Assembly (NCBI RefSeq): GCF_003010935.1
Contig: NZ_PGGN01000001.1
Span: forward strand, 1,488,001 to 1,552,000
Direction: 5' to 3'
DNA: 64,000 bases
DNA from: Phyllobacterium endophyticum
GTDB lineage: Bacteria > Pseudomonadota > Alphaproteobacteria > Rhizobiales > Rhizobiaceae
Below are positions 16,989 through 27,532 of the stretch, in pieces. The notes under the pieces were generated by a model. That model made no database searches. It had not been told where the DNA came from and saw only the letters and a program-made list of their open reading frames with translations. Positions within the stretch are counted from its first letter, which is position 1; each line of letters begins with the position of its first letter. The position numbers were made by a program, and so were the translations under genes.

Positions 16989-18452
16989 TCAATAGGGACT
17001 TTCCACGTCGCCCGTCTCCACATAGACCGACTTGATCTGGCTGTAGTGATAAAGCGCCGCCAGCCCGTTTTCACGGCCGACGCCGGATTGCTTGAAGCCG
17101 CCAAACGGCATTTCGACCGGCGCGAGATTATAGGTGTTTATCCAGCAGGTGCCGGCCTTGAGCTGGCCGATCACGCGGTGGGCGCGCGACAAATCCTTGG
17201 TAAACACGCCGGCCGAGAGGCCAAACTCCGTATCGTTCGCGCGGGCAATCACTTCCTGCTCGTCCTGGAAGTCGAGAACGGCCACAACGGGGCCGAATAT
17301 CTCCTCGCGTGCGATGACCATATCGTCAGTCACGTCGGTGAAAATGGTAGGTTCAACGAAACACCCGCCCTCGAAGCCTTGCATTTTTGGAACGCCGCCG
17401 CCGAAATGCAGCGTTGCGCCCTCGGCCTTGCCCTTTTCGATGTAAGACACGACCTTGTCGCGCTGCGACGCGTTTACCAGCGGACCGAGATGGATATCGG
17501 GGTCGAGGGGATCGCCAAGTCGGATGGCTTTCGTGCGCGTCGTCAGGCGGTCGAGAAACCGATCCTTTATGCCGCCTTGCAAGAAAACCCGAGTGCCATT
17601 GGAACAAACCTGGCCGGTCGAATAAAAGTTACCCAGCAGCGCGCCGCCCACGGCATTTTCCACATCCGCATCATCGAAGATGATCAGCGGCGACTTGCCG
17701 CCGAGCTCCATGGTGGCGTGCTTCATGTGCGACCCGGCCTGTGCCAGAACGCGCCTGCCCGTAGGGACCGAACCTGTGAGCGAAACCTTGGCCACCAGCG
17801 GATGATCGACCAGTTGCGAGCCGACATCGCCAAAACCCTGCAAGACATTGAAAAGCCCATCGGGCAGACCGGCTTCCTTGTAGATCTCGGCAAGGGCAAG
17901 GGCGGAGAGCGGCGTGTTTTCGGAAGGCTTGAATATCATGGCGTTGCCCGCTGCGAGCGCTGGGGCAGATTTCCAGCCCGCACCCTGGATCGGGTAGTTC
18001 CATGCACCAATGCCAACACATACGCCCAAGGCTTCGCGGCGCGTATAGGCATAGGAACCGCCAAGCTCGATCATCTCACCGTTGAACCCCGCAATGATGC
18101 CGCCATAGAATTCCAGCGCGTCTGCGGCGGAGGCGGGGTCGGCAACGAGCGTTTCCTGAATGGCCTTGCCCGTATCGAGCGTTTCAAGCTCGGCCAGCTC
18201 TGCATTTCGGGCACGCAGGATATCGGCAGCGCGACGCAGGATGCGGCCACGCTCGACGGGTTTCAACGCGGCCCAAGCCGGTTGAGCAGCTGCTGCGGCC
18301 TGCACGGCCTGTTCGACAAGCGCCGGCGTTGCACCAAAGAGCCTGGCAATGATCTCGCCCGTTGCCGGATAGATCACATCGAGCGGCTTGCCTTCCTTGT
18401 CTTCGACGAAGCGCCCATTGATGAAGTGTGATGCCTTGGGCTGTGCGCGCAT
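16989..18452 (-). CDS. betB: Betaine aldehyde dehydrogenase
   Basis: The product has 487 residues from the ATG at 18452, which is preceded 7 bases upstream by AGGAG; a longer frame exists but lacks a ribosome site. It oxidises betaine aldehyde to glycine betaine with NAD(P)+. Motifs: the general base Glu in [10 protein letters not shown], the catalytic Cys in [11 protein letters not shown], and [14 protein letters not shown] at the end. It is the last gene of the betC-betA-betB run and serves osmoprotection or use of choline as carbon and nitrogen source. Confidence 0.94.
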   Translation of the reverse strand: MRAQPKASHFINGRFVEDKEGKPLDVIYPATGEIIARLFGATPALVEQAVQAAAAAQPAWAALKPVERGRILRRAADILRARNAELAELETLDTGKAIQETLVADPASAADALEFYGGIIAGFNGEMIELGGSYAYTRREALGVCVGIGAWNYPIQGAGWKSAPALAAGNAMIFKPSENTPLSALALAEIYKEAGLPDGLFNVLQGFGDVGSQLVDHPLVAKVSLTGSVPTGRRVLAQAGSHMKHATMELGGKSPLIIFDDADVENAVGGALLGNFYSTGQVCSNGTRVFLQGGIKDRFLDRLTTRTKAIRLGDPLDPDIHLGPLVNASQRDKVVSYIEKGKAEGATLHFGGGVPKMQGFEGGCFVEPTIFTDVTDDMVIAREEIFGPVVAVLDFQDEQEVIARANDTEFGLSAGVFTKDLSRAHRVIGQLKAGTCWINTYNLAPVEMPFGGFKQSGVGRENGLAALYHYSQIKSVYVETGDVESPY

Positions 18453-18504
18453 GGGAGTTCTCCTGAGTTCAAATTCATATCGAGCGGAAGTGCAGCATCG
18501 CCAT

Positions 18505-20154
18505 TCATCTGTCACTCTCCCGCCACCGCGAATTGATCCACGGCTCCTGGTTGGAACGAGGCAGGGGATCGCGCCCAAGAATATGGTCGGCGGCTTTTTC
18601 CCCGGTCATGATCGAAGGAGCGTTGAGATTGCCGTTTGTGACGCGCGGAAAGATCGAGCTGTCGGCGACGCGCAATCCCTCGACGCCGATCACCCGGCAC
18701 TGCGGGTCCACTACCGCCGCCGGATCGTTGGCCGAACCCATCTTGCAGGTGCCGCAGGGATGGAAGGCACTTTCCGCGTGTTCGCGGATGAAGGCGTCGA
18801 TTTCTTCATCCGACTGCACATGGTCACCCGGCGAAATCTCGCGACCGCGATAAGGATCGAGCGCTGCCTGTCCGAATATCTCGCGTGTCAGGCGCACGGC
18901 GTGGCGAAAATCCGTCCAGTCGTCCGGATGTGACATGTAGTTGAAAACGATCCTGGGCTTTTCGAATGGATCGGCGGAGCGAAGTGTAACGCTGCCGCGG
19001 GACTTTGAGCGCATCGGTCCGACATGGGCCTGAAAGCCATGGCCCTTCACCGCCGCCTTGCCATCGTAGCGAATAGCCGCGGGGAGAAAATGATACTGGA
19101 TATCAGGATAATCGACGCCTGGCTTCGACCGGACGAATGCCGCGGATTCGAAATGGTTGGTAGCGCCGTGTCCGGTCTTGAAGAGTAGCCACTGCGCGCC
19201 GATCATTGCCTTGGAGATGAGCCCGAGCCTGGAGTTCAGCGTGATCGGCTTCAGGCTCTCCTGCTGGATATAGACCTCCATGTGGTCCTGGAGGTTCTGG
19301 CCGACACCGGCGCGGTCGGCGACGACTTCGATTCCATGCTCTCTGAGGTGAGCAGCCGGGCCAATGCCCGACAGCATCAAGAGCTTGGGCGAGTTGATGG
19401 ACGACGCAGCCACGATTACCTCGCGGCGGGCCAGAATGGTTTCCATCTTGCCGCGACGCGTGATTTCGACACCGACGGCGCGTTGATTCTCGACGACAAT
19501 ACGCCGCGCGAAGCCATTGACGAGATTCACGTTTTGTCGCTTCAACGCGGGTCGAAGATAGGCATTGGCCGTGGACCAGCGACGTCCTTTATAGATCGTC
19601 TGCTCCATGGCCCCAAAGCCTTCCTGCTTCGAGCCATTGTAGTCTTCGGTGATTTCGAAGCCGGCTTGCTTGCCAGCATCGACGAAGGCGTGGAACAACG
19701 GATTGTCCCTCCGCCCGCGCTGCACATGCATAGGGCCGTTGGTGCCGCGCCATCCGGCTTCGCCGCCATGCGAATGCTCCATACGTTTGAAATAGGGCAG
19801 CACATCCGCGTAGGACCAGCCGGCCGCGCCACTTTCCGCCCAATGGTCGAAGTCGTGCGCATGTCCGCGCACATACACCATGCCGTTGATCGAGGATGAT
19901 CCGCCTATGACTTTGCCGCGCGGGGTTACCAGCCTGCGCCCGCCGAGATGCGGTTCGGGTTCAGACGTAAAGCCCCAGTCATAGGTACTCATGTTCATCG
20001 GGAAGGAGAGAGCAGCCGGCATCTGGATGAACGGCCCGATATCGGTACCGCCGAATTCAACGACGATCACCGAATGCTTGCCGTCCTCCGACAGGCGGTA
20101 GGCCATGGCAGACCCCGCAGACCCAGAACCGATGATGACAAAATCTGCTTCCAT
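18505..20154 (-). CDS. betA: Choline dehydrogenase (GMC oxidoreductase)
   Basis: The product has 549 residues from ATG 20154 ([20 protein letters not shown]). The FAD-binding GSGSAGS motif is at the N-terminus, a GMC signature is present ([20 protein letters not shown]), and the catalytic His region CGTCKMG is near residue 466. It oxidises choline to betaine aldehyde at the membrane. It lies 52 bases upstream of betB and 14 bases downstream of betC. Confidence 0.94.
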   Translation of the reverse strand: MEADFVIIGSGSAGSAMAYRLSEDGKHSVIVVEFGGTDIGPFIQMPAALSFPMNMSTYDWGFTSEPEPHLGGRRLVTPRGKVIGGSSSINGMVYVRGHAHDFDHWAESGAAGWSYADVLPYFKRMEHSHGGEAGWRGTNGPMHVQRGRRDNPLFHAFVDAGKQAGFEITEDYNGSKQEGFGAMEQTIYKGRRWSTANAYLRPALKRQNVNLVNGFARRIVVENQRAVGVEITRRGKMETILARREVIVAASSINSPKLLMLSGIGPAAHLREHGIEVVADRAGVGQNLQDHMEVYIQQESLKPITLNSRLGLISKAMIGAQWLLFKTGHGATNHFESAAFVRSKPGVDYPDIQYHFLPAAIRYDGKAAVKGHGFQAHVGPMRSKSRGSVTLRSADPFEKPRIVFNYMSHPDDWTDFRHAVRLTREIFGQAALDPYRGREISPGDHVQSDEEIDAFIREHAESAFHPCGTCKMGSANDPAAVVDPQCRVIGVEGLRVADSSIFPRVTNGNLNAPSIMTGEKAADHILGRDPLPRSNQEPWINSRWRESDR

Positions 20155-20168
20155 AGTGCTTTTCTTGC

Positions 20169-21689
20169 TCACTCGCCACGCGGATAGCGGGCATTCTCTT
20201 CCAAAACGTTCAGGTCCATATGATTGCGCATGTAGCGCTCCGATGCCTTCTGCAACGGCTGATAGTCCCACGGATAGTAGGAGCCATTCCGCAACGCTTC
20301 GTAGACAACCCAACGCCGCGCCTGGCTTTCCCGCACGTCAGTATCGAACTGAGCCATATCCCAGCGCTGCCGGGCCTTTGCCATGAGATTGCCGAGCAGT
20401 TCAGCGTGCGCCGGGTCGCTGGCGAGATTGGCCAATTCGCGCGGATCCGATTCAAGATCATAGAGTTGCGGCGGATCGATCTCGCAATGCACGAACTTGT
20501 ACTTGCCGTCTCTGATGCAAACGAGCGGGGCGCTGGAGCCTTCCGCCGCATATTCCATCAGAACAGGCGAGTGACGCCCCTTGCCCTGCATGAGGGGTGT
20601 CAAGTCTTCGCCGTCCGTCCACGGAAGAATTTCGGCGATGTCGATACCGGCAAGGGCGCCGAGCGTTGGATTTATGTCGAGCGTGGAAACTGACTGGGAG
20701 ATCAGTTGCGGATCGATGCCCTTGCCCGCGATCATCAATGGAACACGCGCCGAGCCTTCGAAAAAGTTCATCTTGAACCACAGGCCGCGCTCGCCCAGCA
20801 TGTCGCCATGATCCGACGTGAACAGGATGATCGTGTCGTCGAGCATGCGCGTCGCCTGCAGGACTTCAAGGATTTCGCCGATCTTGTCGTCTATATAGGA
20901 GATGTTTGCAAGATAGCCCCGGCGCGCCCGGCGCACCTGTTCGGCGGTAATATCGAAAGCCGTATGCTCGCACGCCTCCAGAAGCCGTTGCGAGTGCGGG
21001 TCGTGGTTCTCGAACGCCATGGCGCCGATCTGCGGATCGAGTGCAGGCGAACCCTCATAAAGGTCCCAATATTTCCGCCGCGCTACATACGGATCGTGCG
21101 GGTGGGTGAACGAGACGGTGAGGCACCACGGGCGCCGCGATGCATCGTCCGCCTCGCGGGACAACTGATAGAGCTTCTGCCGGGCGTGAAACGCCACCTC
21201 GTCGTCATATTCCATCTGGTTGGTGATCTCGGCCACCCCTGCGCCGGTGACGGACCCAAGATTGTGATACCACCAGTCGATGCGCTCGCCGGGCTTGCGG
21301 TAATCGGGCGTCCAGCCAAAATCCGCCGGATAGATATCCGTGGTCAGCCGCTCTTCAAGCCCGTGCAGTTGGTCCGGTCCGACAAAATGCATCTTGCCGG
21401 AAAGTCCGGTATAGTAGCCGGCGCGGCGAAGATGATGTGCGTATGTCGGAATATCCGACACGAACTCGGCGGCGTTGTCATAGACGCGAGTACGCGACGG
21501 GAGTTGTCCCGACATGAGCGAAGCGCGGGCCGGAGCGCAGAGCGGCGAAGCGGTGTAGGTATTGGCAAAGCGGGCCGAGCGCTGCGCCAGAGCTTTCAGG
21601 TGGGGTGCATGGATGAAATCCGCAGGACCATTCGGAAATAGGGTTCCGTTCAGCTGATCGACCATCAGGATGAGAATATTGGGCTTCAT
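20169..21689 (-). CDS. betC: Choline-sulfatase
   Basis: The product has 506 residues from ATG 21689. It is a type I sulfatase whose active-site Cys, at about residue 51 (CAPAR within [12 protein letters not shown]), is modified to formylglycine; metal ligands are in MVDQLNG and [14 protein letters not shown]. It cleaves choline-O-sulfate to choline and sulfate, and its C-terminal half has the choline-sulfatase-type extension. It is the first gene of the run betC-betA-betB. No betI regulator is found beside it. Confidence 0.93.
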   Translation of the reverse strand: MKPNILILMVDQLNGTLFPNGPADFIHAPHLKALAQRSARFANTYTASPLCAPARASLMSGQLPSRTRVYDNAAEFVSDIPTYAHHLRRAGYYTGLSGKMHFVGPDQLHGLEERLTTDIYPADFGWTPDYRKPGERIDWWYHNLGSVTGAGVAEITNQMEYDDEVAFHARQKLYQLSREADDASRRPWCLTVSFTHPHDPYVARRKYWDLYEGSPALDPQIGAMAFENHDPHSQRLLEACEHTAFDITAEQVRRARRGYLANISYIDDKIGEILEVLQATRMLDDTIILFTSDHGDMLGERGLWFKMNFFEGSARVPLMIAGKGIDPQLISQSVSTLDINPTLGALAGIDIAEILPWTDGEDLTPLMQGKGRHSPVLMEYAAEGSSAPLVCIRDGKYKFVHCEIDPPQLYDLESDPRELANLASDPAHAELLGNLMAKARQRWDMAQFDTDVRESQARRWVVYEALRNGSYYPWDYQPLQKASERYMRNHMDLNVLEENARYPRGE

Positions 21690-21901
21690 GCAGGCTCCGG
21701 CAGCGACTAATTCGTCTGTATGGCATTTTCCATATGGCAATGGCGCTCGCTGTTTCAGTTACGCCATTGTGCAGCGCATGACGACCGATATTTCAGACTG
21801 TCGATACCAGACGCAGAATGAAACAATCGGCACATGAAGGTTCGCCTTGAAGCGGCGGCGATTCGTGTCTACGTGAACGGAGAGATTTTGGAGGAATGGA
21901 A

Positions 21902-23068
21902 ATGACAGCGTGTATCGTCGGATGGTCGCATTTGCCGTTTGGGAAACTTGAGGGGGAAACCGTTGAAAGCCTGATCGTAAAGGCCGCTGTCGGTGCTCTC
22001 GATCACGCGGGCATCGGCCCCGGCGATGTTGATGAGATCGTGCTCGGGCATTTCAACGCCGGTTTCTCACCACAGGATTTTACCGCCAGTCTGGTTCTTC
22101 AGGCCAGCGATGCATTCCGCTTCAAGCCGGCCACGCGGGTGGAGAACGCTTGTGCGACCGGATCGGCAGCCGTGCATCAGGGTATCAAGACAATCCGTGC
22201 AGGCGCCGCGAGGGTGGTGCTGGTCGTGGGTGTCGAAAAGATGACGTCGACGCCGGGACCCGAGATCGGCAAAAATCTGCTGAAAGCATCGTATCTTCGG
22301 GAAGAGGGGGAGATTCCTGCCGGTTTCGCTGGTGTTTTCGGCCAGATTGCGGCTGCCTATTTCCAGAAGCATGGCGACCAGTCCGATGCGCTCGCGATGA
22401 TCGCCGCCAAGAACCACAGGAACGGCGTCAACAATCCCTATGCGCAGATGCGCAAGGATCTTGGCTATGATTTCTGCCGCCAGGAGAGCGAGAAGAACCC
22501 TTTCGTCGCCGGGCCGCTGAAACGGACTGATTGCTCGTTGGTTTCCGACGGCGCAGCGGCACTGGTTCTTACCGATACGCAAACCGCCCTGAAGATGAAG
22601 CGTGCCGTCGCGTTCCGCGGAGCCGCGCACGTGCAGGATTTCCTGCCAATTTCAAAGCGCGACATTTTGCTGTTCGAGGGTTGTTCGGAGGGCTGGAAGC
22701 GTGCGCTCGATCAGGCGGGCGTGACCGTAGACGATCTGTCATTCGTCGAAACGCACGACTGCTTCACCATTGCCGAATTGATCGAGTATGAGGCAATGGG
22801 ACTGGCAAAGCCCGGCGAGGGGGCCAAGATAGCACTCGAGGGCCAGACGGAAATGGGCGGACGCTTGCCCGTCAACCCCTCTGGCGGCCTCAAGGCCAAG
22901 GGTCATCCAATTGGCGCCAGCGGCGTTTCAATGCACGTGCTTTCGTCAATGCAATTGATGGGGGAAGCAGGTGGCATACAGGTGCCAAACGCCAAACTCG
23001 CCGGGATATTCAACATGGGTGGCGCGGCTGTGGCGAATTACGTGTCCGTGCTTGAGCGTATCAAGTGA
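21902..23068 (+). CDS. Thiolase-family acetyl-CoA acetyltransferase
   Basis: The product has 388 residues. ATG 21902 is preferred to 21896 because GGAGG (21890-21894) then has a 7-base spacing. The catalytic Cys is in ENACATGSAAVH (near residue 86), and the later base region is KGHPIGASG. The sequence is closer to the SCP2-type/non-canonical thiolases than to PhaA. The transcript diverges from betC across about 210 bases. The role is unknown: acyl-CoA breakdown or acetoacetyl-CoA formation are possible. Confidence 0.82.
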   Translation: MTACIVGWSHLPFGKLEGETVESLIVKAAVGALDHAGIGPGDVDEIVLGHFNAGFSPQDFTASLVLQASDAFRFKPATRVENACATGSAAVHQGIKTIRAGAARVVLVVGVEKMTSTPGPEIGKNLLKASYLREEGEIPAGFAGVFGQIAAAYFQKHGDQSDALAMIAAKNHRNGVNNPYAQMRKDLGYDFCRQESEKNPFVAGPLKRTDCSLVSDGAAALVLTDTQTALKMKRAVAFRGAAHVQDFLPISKRDILLFEGCSEGWKRALDQAGVTVDDLSFVETHDCFTIAELIEYEAMGLAKPGEGAKIALEGQTEMGGRLPVNPSGGLKAKGHPIGASGVSMHVLSSMQLMGEAGGIQVPNAKLAGIFNMGGAAVANYVSVLERIK

Positions 23069-23069
23069 T

Positions 23070-23810
23070 CTAAAAGCCGATCCTGCCGAATCCGGGAACC
23101 TTCAGTCCCGGATTCAAAATATCCACACCCGCTACCAAGCCCAGCAAATTGATCTCGAATCCGCTGCGAGAACCGGCGGAAATGCCCGCATATCCGAAAA
23201 ACGTAGCGTGAAAGTTCTGCCAATCGTCGTCAATTTCAAATAACTTGCCAGCCGTTGGAAAATCGCGCCCGACTGCATTTGATGGCAGCACGATTCCCAT
23301 CTTGGGAACGGAACGGAGAACATGTGCAACGAAACTGTTTGAGTTTGGGCCTGGCCAGATCGTGTAGTTACCTGGCTTTCCGTAAGGATATTCATCGATT
23401 ACAGCTTGGATCTTCGGAATTAAAGTTTCCGCTTCGGCGCCATGAAATTCACGCACGACAAACGGCTTATTGGAATACCAGCGCCCGTCGGCATCATAGG
23501 CATTCTTGCGCACCGGTATTCCCCAGCCGACAACATCATAACGGTCATAGCTTGTCGTACCAGCCCGCTTTATGACCAACCACGAATGCAGAGACAGAGC
23601 ACCTTTTAAACCTCCGGTTCGAGCGGCGAGAATGTAGATCGCCGACTCGTTAATTTCTGGCTTGGTACGAATAACACCGCTGGAGCTCCAGTCAGCGCTT
23701 CGCCAATTGTCCTCATGATGTTGGGTCATCCACCAACCAATTGCGGCCAGAGAAGGAAGAATGAAGACAATGAAAACAACGAGCACCAGACGAAGGAATA
23801 ATTTGAGCAC
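23070..23810 (-). CDS. DUF3750-family membrane-anchored protein
   Basis: The product has 246 residues. It has an N-terminal membrane anchor (LRLVLVVFIVFILPSLAAIG) followed by a soluble domain with LHSWLVIKRAG, DVVGWGIPVRKNAYDADG and IWPGPNSNSFVAHVL, typical of DUF3750. It probably sits in the periplasm. No enzymatic function is established. It starts within 100 bases of the asparaginase gene and is divergent from it. Confidence 0.8.
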   Translation of the reverse strand: MLKLFLRLVLVVFIVFILPSLAAIGWWMTQHHEDNWRSADWSSSGVIRTKPEINESAIYILAARTGGLKGALSLHSWLVIKRAGTTSYDRYDVVGWGIPVRKNAYDADGRWYSNKPFVVREFHGAEAETLIPKIQAVIDEYPYGKPGNYTIWPGPNSNSFVAHVLRSVPKMGIVLPSNAVGRDFPTAGKLFEIDDDWQNFHATFFGYAGISAGSRSGFEINLLGLVAGVDILNPGLKVPGFGRIGF

Positions 23811-23903
23811 GCGGCTTTCTCCATTGGAAAGGGGAACGGACCACCTTATAACACCATGGATTCCGGCTGATTTAGGTCAACATCCCAGGGAATGTGGGGC
23901 ACG

Positions 23904-24923
23904 ATGAGCAATCCGGTACTGGTTGAAGTTTTTCGCGGCGAGACGGTCGAGAGCCGCCATCGTGGCGCGGTGATCGTGACCGACGGCGACGGCAAGATCG
24001 TCTTTTCGCTCGGCGACATCGAGCGGCCGACCTTTCCACGCTCCGCGATCAAGGCGATCCAGGCATTGCCGCTGCTGGAGAGCGGTGCAGCGGATGCCTA
24101 TGGCTTCGGGAATGAGGAACTTGCCATGGCCTGCGCCTCGCATTCCGGCGAACCGCAGCACGTGGCGAAGGCCGCTGACATGCTGGCTCGTGCCGGGCTG
24201 GATGTTTCGGCGCTCGAATGCGGAACGCATTGGCCAGCGCAACAGCCTGTGCTCATCGCGCTGGCCAGAAGCGGCCAGGAGCCGACGCCGCTGCACAATA
24301 ACTGCTCGGGCAAGCATGCAGGGTTCCTGTGCACCTGCCGCCATCTGGGCAAGGAGACGCGCGGCTATTCTGCCCTGGGCTCGCCCGAACAGGATTTGGT
24401 GCGCGATGTGATGGAGAGCGTCACCGGCGCACCACACGCGCTGGATCGTTGCGGCACCGATGGTTGCTCTATCCCGACTTACGCCATTCCCTTGAGGAAC
24501 CTCGCACATGGTTTCGCCCGCATGGCGACGGGAGCAGGTCTCGAGCCGGGCCGTGCCGCGGCGGCACGGCGCCTTCTCGAAGCCGCAATGGCGGCACCGT
24601 TCTATGTTGCCGGCACCAACCGCGCCTGTACGCTTCTAATGGAGATGGCTCCAAAGCGCATATTCGTGAAGGGTGGCGCTGAAGGGGTCTACGCCGGCGC
24701 CTTGCCGGAGCTCGGGCTCGGCATAGCAATCAAGTGCGATGACGGGAGCGCGCGGGGGTCCGAGGCAATAATCGCCACGGTCCTGGCACGCATTTATCGC
24801 AACGAGGATGAGCTGGAGTCGAAGCTCGATAGGTTCGCCGACCGCGAAATGCGCAACTGGAACGGAATTACCTACGGTGTGATTAGCCCGACGGAGGCAC
24901 TGACAGACGCGGACATCAACTGA
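23904..24923 (+). CDS. Asparaginase (Rhizobium-type AnsA family)
   Basis: The product has 339 residues from ATG 23904; ATG 23892 would add 4 residues. It belongs to the rhizobial asparaginase family unrelated to AnsA/AnsB of enterics: SHSGEPQHV, HNNCSGKHAGFLC and the conserved DGCSIPTYAIPL. It hydrolyses L-asparagine to aspartate and ammonia. Its last 8 bases overlap the end of the convergent Tat-repeat gene. Confidence 0.87.
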   Translation: MSNPVLVEVFRGETVESRHRGAVIVTDGDGKIVFSLGDIERPTFPRSAIKAIQALPLLESGAADAYGFGNEELAMACASHSGEPQHVAKAADMLARAGLDVSALECGTHWPAQQPVLIALARSGQEPTPLHNNCSGKHAGFLCTCRHLGKETRGYSALGSPEQDLVRDVMESVTGAPHALDRCGTDGCSIPTYAIPLRNLAHGFARMATGAGLEPGRAAAARRLLEAAMAAPFYVAGTNRACTLLMEMAPKRIFVKGGAEGVYAGALPELGLGIAIKCDDGSARGSEAIIATVLARIYRNEDELESKLDRFADREMRNWNGITYGVISPTEALTDADIN

Positions 24924-26259
24924 CGATATTCCGTTCCACGGTAAGGTTCGGATAGATCTGTGCGCCCTTTGCGGTCAGGTCTCTCGCGGTGATATCACTC
25001 CAGCTATGGCCGACGATGCCGCCATTGCGGGAACCCTGGATGATGTTATCGCAGATAATAGCCGAGCCCGCTCCCGGGACGACGCTGACATAGATGCCTT
25101 CGCCCGAGGTTCGGACAATATTGCCTGTTGCAATGACATTGCGCATATAGGCGCCCCAGCCAAGCTGAATGCCGTAAAGCGGAGCATTTTCGACGACGTT
25201 GCCCGCAATCGAGATGTCTGCTTCTGCGCTTATGCCGATGCCGAACGTGCCGGGATAGGGGCCTTTCGATGCCAGATTGCGGACAACGTTCCCGTTGCAT
25301 GTGCCAAGCCGCCCGCCATTGTCGAAGTTGACCATGGAAATGCCGTTGGCGGCGCCATCGACGAGATTGTTGGCTATGATTGCTCCCTCGAAGGCGAACT
25401 CCGAATAAATCGCAGTCTCGCCGCTCGCGGTGCAGTTGTTGCCGCTAACCTGGAGATTGCTGGCGCTATTGCCACGGATGGCGGAAAAAGCGCTGTCGTT
25501 GATGATATTATTGGAAACAACTACATTATTCGCGCGGAAGACATTGATGGCGTTGCCGTTCTGGCCGGTACCGCCCGCATCCGCCCTGATCCCGCCAATG
25601 CGGTTGCCGCTGATGATCGTGCCGTCCCGCCCCTGGTCGTAACGCTGGACGATGATGCCTCCATTGCCGCAATCGTTGATCTCGTTGCCGCTGATCGAAA
25701 GTCCCGTAGAGTCCGCCGCAAAAATGGCCGCATCGCTGGCGCCGGAGATGCGCGAATGCTCGATGCGTCCGCCGCATTTGAACAGATCGACGGCATTCCT
25801 GCGCGCGCCGACAATCTGGCAATCGTCCAGCGCAAGACGAGGCACGTTGCTGGCTTCCAACAGCCCCCGAACACTTTCGCCCAGAGGCCGCCCATCGCCG
25901 TCGATGACAAGACCGCTGAGCTGGATATAGGTGGAACCGCTGGCCGTCATCAACGCTGACCTGCCTCCGAACAGAAGCCGTGACTTCCCGGGAACGCCAC
26001 TGAGATTGACATAACCTGGAGCCTGGACGCCGGAGACAATGTAGGTGCCGGGTGGCAGGAATATCTGCTGACCCGACGAGCTCGCCTTGACCAGCAGGGC
26101 ATTCAGCTCGACCGTCTGATCATCAGGGGCCCCCGGTTTCAAGCCGAATTCGGCGGCGTTGATCATTCCCGACGAAGCCTGCGCTTCCGTCCTTTGTGGC
26201 AGAATGCCGGTCCCGGCAAGCGCGGCCAGACCAGTCAGGAATATGCGTCGGTCGATCAT
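24916..26259 (-). CDS. TIGR03808-type Tat-translocated repetitive protein
   Basis: The product has 447 residues from ATG 26259; an in-frame TTG lies 7 codons upstream. A Tat signal is visible (DRRIFLTGLAALAGTG). The rest is a parallel beta-helix rich in Asn/Gly/Ile turns (SISGNEINDCGNGGIIVQR, ISGNRIGGIRADAGG, VSNNIINDSAFSAIRGN), as in pectate-lyase-like folds. These repeats are common to the TIGR03808 family of Rhizobiales, whose job is unknown; a surface or periplasmic polysaccharide role is possible. Confidence 0.85.
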   Translation of the reverse strand: MIDRRIFLTGLAALAGTGILPQRTEAQASSGMINAAEFGLKPGAPDDQTVELNALLVKASSSGQQIFLPPGTYIVSGVQAPGYVNLSGVPGKSRLLFGGRSALMTASGSTYIQLSGLVIDGDGRPLGESVRGLLEASNVPRLALDDCQIVGARRNAVDLFKCGGRIEHSRISGASDAAIFAADSTGLSISGNEINDCGNGGIIVQRYDQGRDGTIISGNRIGGIRADAGGTGQNGNAINVFRANNVVVSNNIINDSAFSAIRGNSASNLQVSGNNCTASGETAIYSEFAFEGAIIANNLVDGAANGISMVNFDNGGRLGTCNGNVVRNLASKGPYPGTFGIGISAEADISIAGNVVENAPLYGIQLGWGAYMRNVIATGNIVRTSGEGIYVSVVPGAGSAIICDNIIQGSRNGGIVGHSWSDITARDLTAKGAQIYPNLTVERNIVS

Positions 26260-26340
26260 GGAATTATCCGCGGAAGACAATGAGAGGCGCGACGGAGGAT
26301 TGCACTTGCTGTAGGGCCTAGCAAGGCATACCTTCGTTCG

Positions 26341-26814
26341 ATGAGCAGAGCTTTCACGAAGGAAGACGACAGCAACTCTTCGATCGATCTCGGCGAGCGC
26401 CCACTAAGCCCGCACAGGAATCTGGTGACCGAGAAGGGTCTGGCTTTGATAGATGCCGAACTTGCCGCCGCGCACGAGGCGTTGGCAAAAGGTAACGCGG
26501 AGGCTGACCGCGATTCGATAGCGCGAGCTTCGCGCGATCTGCGCTACTGGAACGCCCGCAGGGAATCAGCCGAAATCTCCCGCCCCGATCCGCATAGCAA
26601 GGTCGTCCGGTTCGGCATGACAGTCACGATTGCCGATGAGGACGACAAGACGCAAACCTGGGCGATTGTCGGAGAGGACGAAGCGGACGCCAGCCATGGC
26701 AAGATCTCGCACGTGTCGCCCATGGCGAAGGCGATGTTCGGTAAATCCGTTGGTGATAGTTTTGTGCTGAATGATCACGAGTGGGAAATTACGGCGATCA
26801 ACACAGCGCCCTGA
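26341..26814 (+). CDS. GreA/GreB-family transcription elongation factor
   Basis: The product has 157 residues. The N-terminal part (PHRNLVTEKGLALIDAELAAAHEAL) resembles the Gre coiled coil and the C-terminal part (ADASHGKISHVSPMAKAMFGKSVGDSF) is the FKBP-like domain. It is slightly shorter than GreB, and no second copy of the acidic loop can be confirmed. Gre factors rescue backtracked RNA polymerase; paralogues in alphaproteobacteria may act as stress variants. Confidence 0.82.
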   Translation: MSRAFTKEDDSNSSIDLGERPLSPHRNLVTEKGLALIDAELAAAHEALAKGNAEADRDSIARASRDLRYWNARRESAEISRPDPHSKVVRFGMTVTIADEDDKTQTWAIVGEDEADASHGKISHVSPMAKAMFGKSVGDSFVLNDHEWEITAINTAP

Positions 26815-26864
26815 GTTGATTGTCAGTCATGCAGCGAAGTGCAAACGGTCCAATTAAGGCATTT

Positions 26865-27242
26865 TCACACGGGCTCGGTATGATCGCGGAAGAAAGCTGC
26901 CGCGCCTGTTTCGTCAATTTCGCCAGCGGCGACGTTCATCACAAACGTGTAAAGTGTACCGGGATCGGCAGTCGGCACATAGCCGTTGATCACGAGGAAG
27001 GCGAGGGTTGCGGCGAGCGCCGTACGCTTGTTTCCATCGACAAAGGCATGGTTTCTGGCCAAGCCAAACATGTAAGCTCCGGCTAGCGCTGCTGGATCGC
27101 CATCGTTAGATTTGTTTTCGGCGCGAGCCAAAGCCGATTCGAGGGCATTTTCGTCTCTCAAACCGTGAGCCCCGCCATGACGGTGCAACTGCTCCGCATG
27201 CATTGCTTCCACTGACAAGCGGGAAAGGAATTCCCAACTCAT
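26865..27242 (-). CDS. doc: Doc-type (Fic fold) toxin, death-on-curing family
   Basis: The product has 125 residues. The core motif HAFVDGNKR (about residues 64-72) matches Fic/Doc HxFxDGNKR. Doc toxins phosphorylate EF-Tu and stop translation. It lies downstream of an AbrB-type antitoxin, with ATGA overlap at 27239-27242. It may also act as an AMP-transferase, the activity of most Fic relatives. Confidence 0.9.
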   Translation of the reverse strand: MSWEFLSRLSVEAMHAEQLHRHGGAHGLRDENALESALARAENKSNDGDPAALAGAYMFGLARNHAFVDGNKRTALAATLAFLVINGYVPTADPGTLYTFVMNVAAGEIDETGAAAFFRDHTEPV

Positions 27243-27460
27243 TCAGCAAGCTTTTGAAAAACGGTCTTGTACTTGTCCATCATTTTGCGTGCGGCTTCCA
27301 TCTGACGTTCGAACGAATCGTCAGTAGGCTTCAAAATTATGCCGTCGGCAGTTTGAATGACTTCCAGCTGATCTCCAGCCTTCAGATGGTTCCTCTCAAG
27401 CACATCCTTCGGGAGGATAACCCCTTCCGAATTTCCGATTTTCCTCACGGTTACATTCAT
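27239..27460 (-). CDS. AbrB/MazE-type antitoxin partner of Doc
   Basis: The product has 73 residues. The swapped-hairpin AbrB fold start (MNVTVRKIGNSEGVILPKDVLE) is followed by a helical tail (RQMEAARKMMDKYKTVFQKL) suited to toxin binding. Doc usually pairs with Phd; an AbrB-type partner is a known variant. An inverted repeat at 27476-27495 is a candidate autorepression site. Confidence 0.86.
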   Translation of the reverse strand: MNVTVRKIGNSEGVILPKDVLERNHLKAGDQLEVIQTADGIILKPTDDSFERQMEAARKMMDKYKTVFQKLAE

Positions 27461-27475
27461 GGCCCTAACTCCGAT

Positions 27476-27495
27476 GTTATAACGAGAGGTATAAC
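27476..27495. promoter_or_regulatory. Inverted repeat upstream of the AbrB-doc operon
   Basis: GTTATA and TATAAC form a 6-base inverted pair, 8 bases apart, starting 16 bases before the antitoxin ATG (minus strand). AbrB-type antitoxins bind such AT-rich palindromes. Confidence 0.5.
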
Positions 27496-27532
27496 GTAAG
27501 TGTATGGCACATACAAGCTGGAGATCGTGGTC

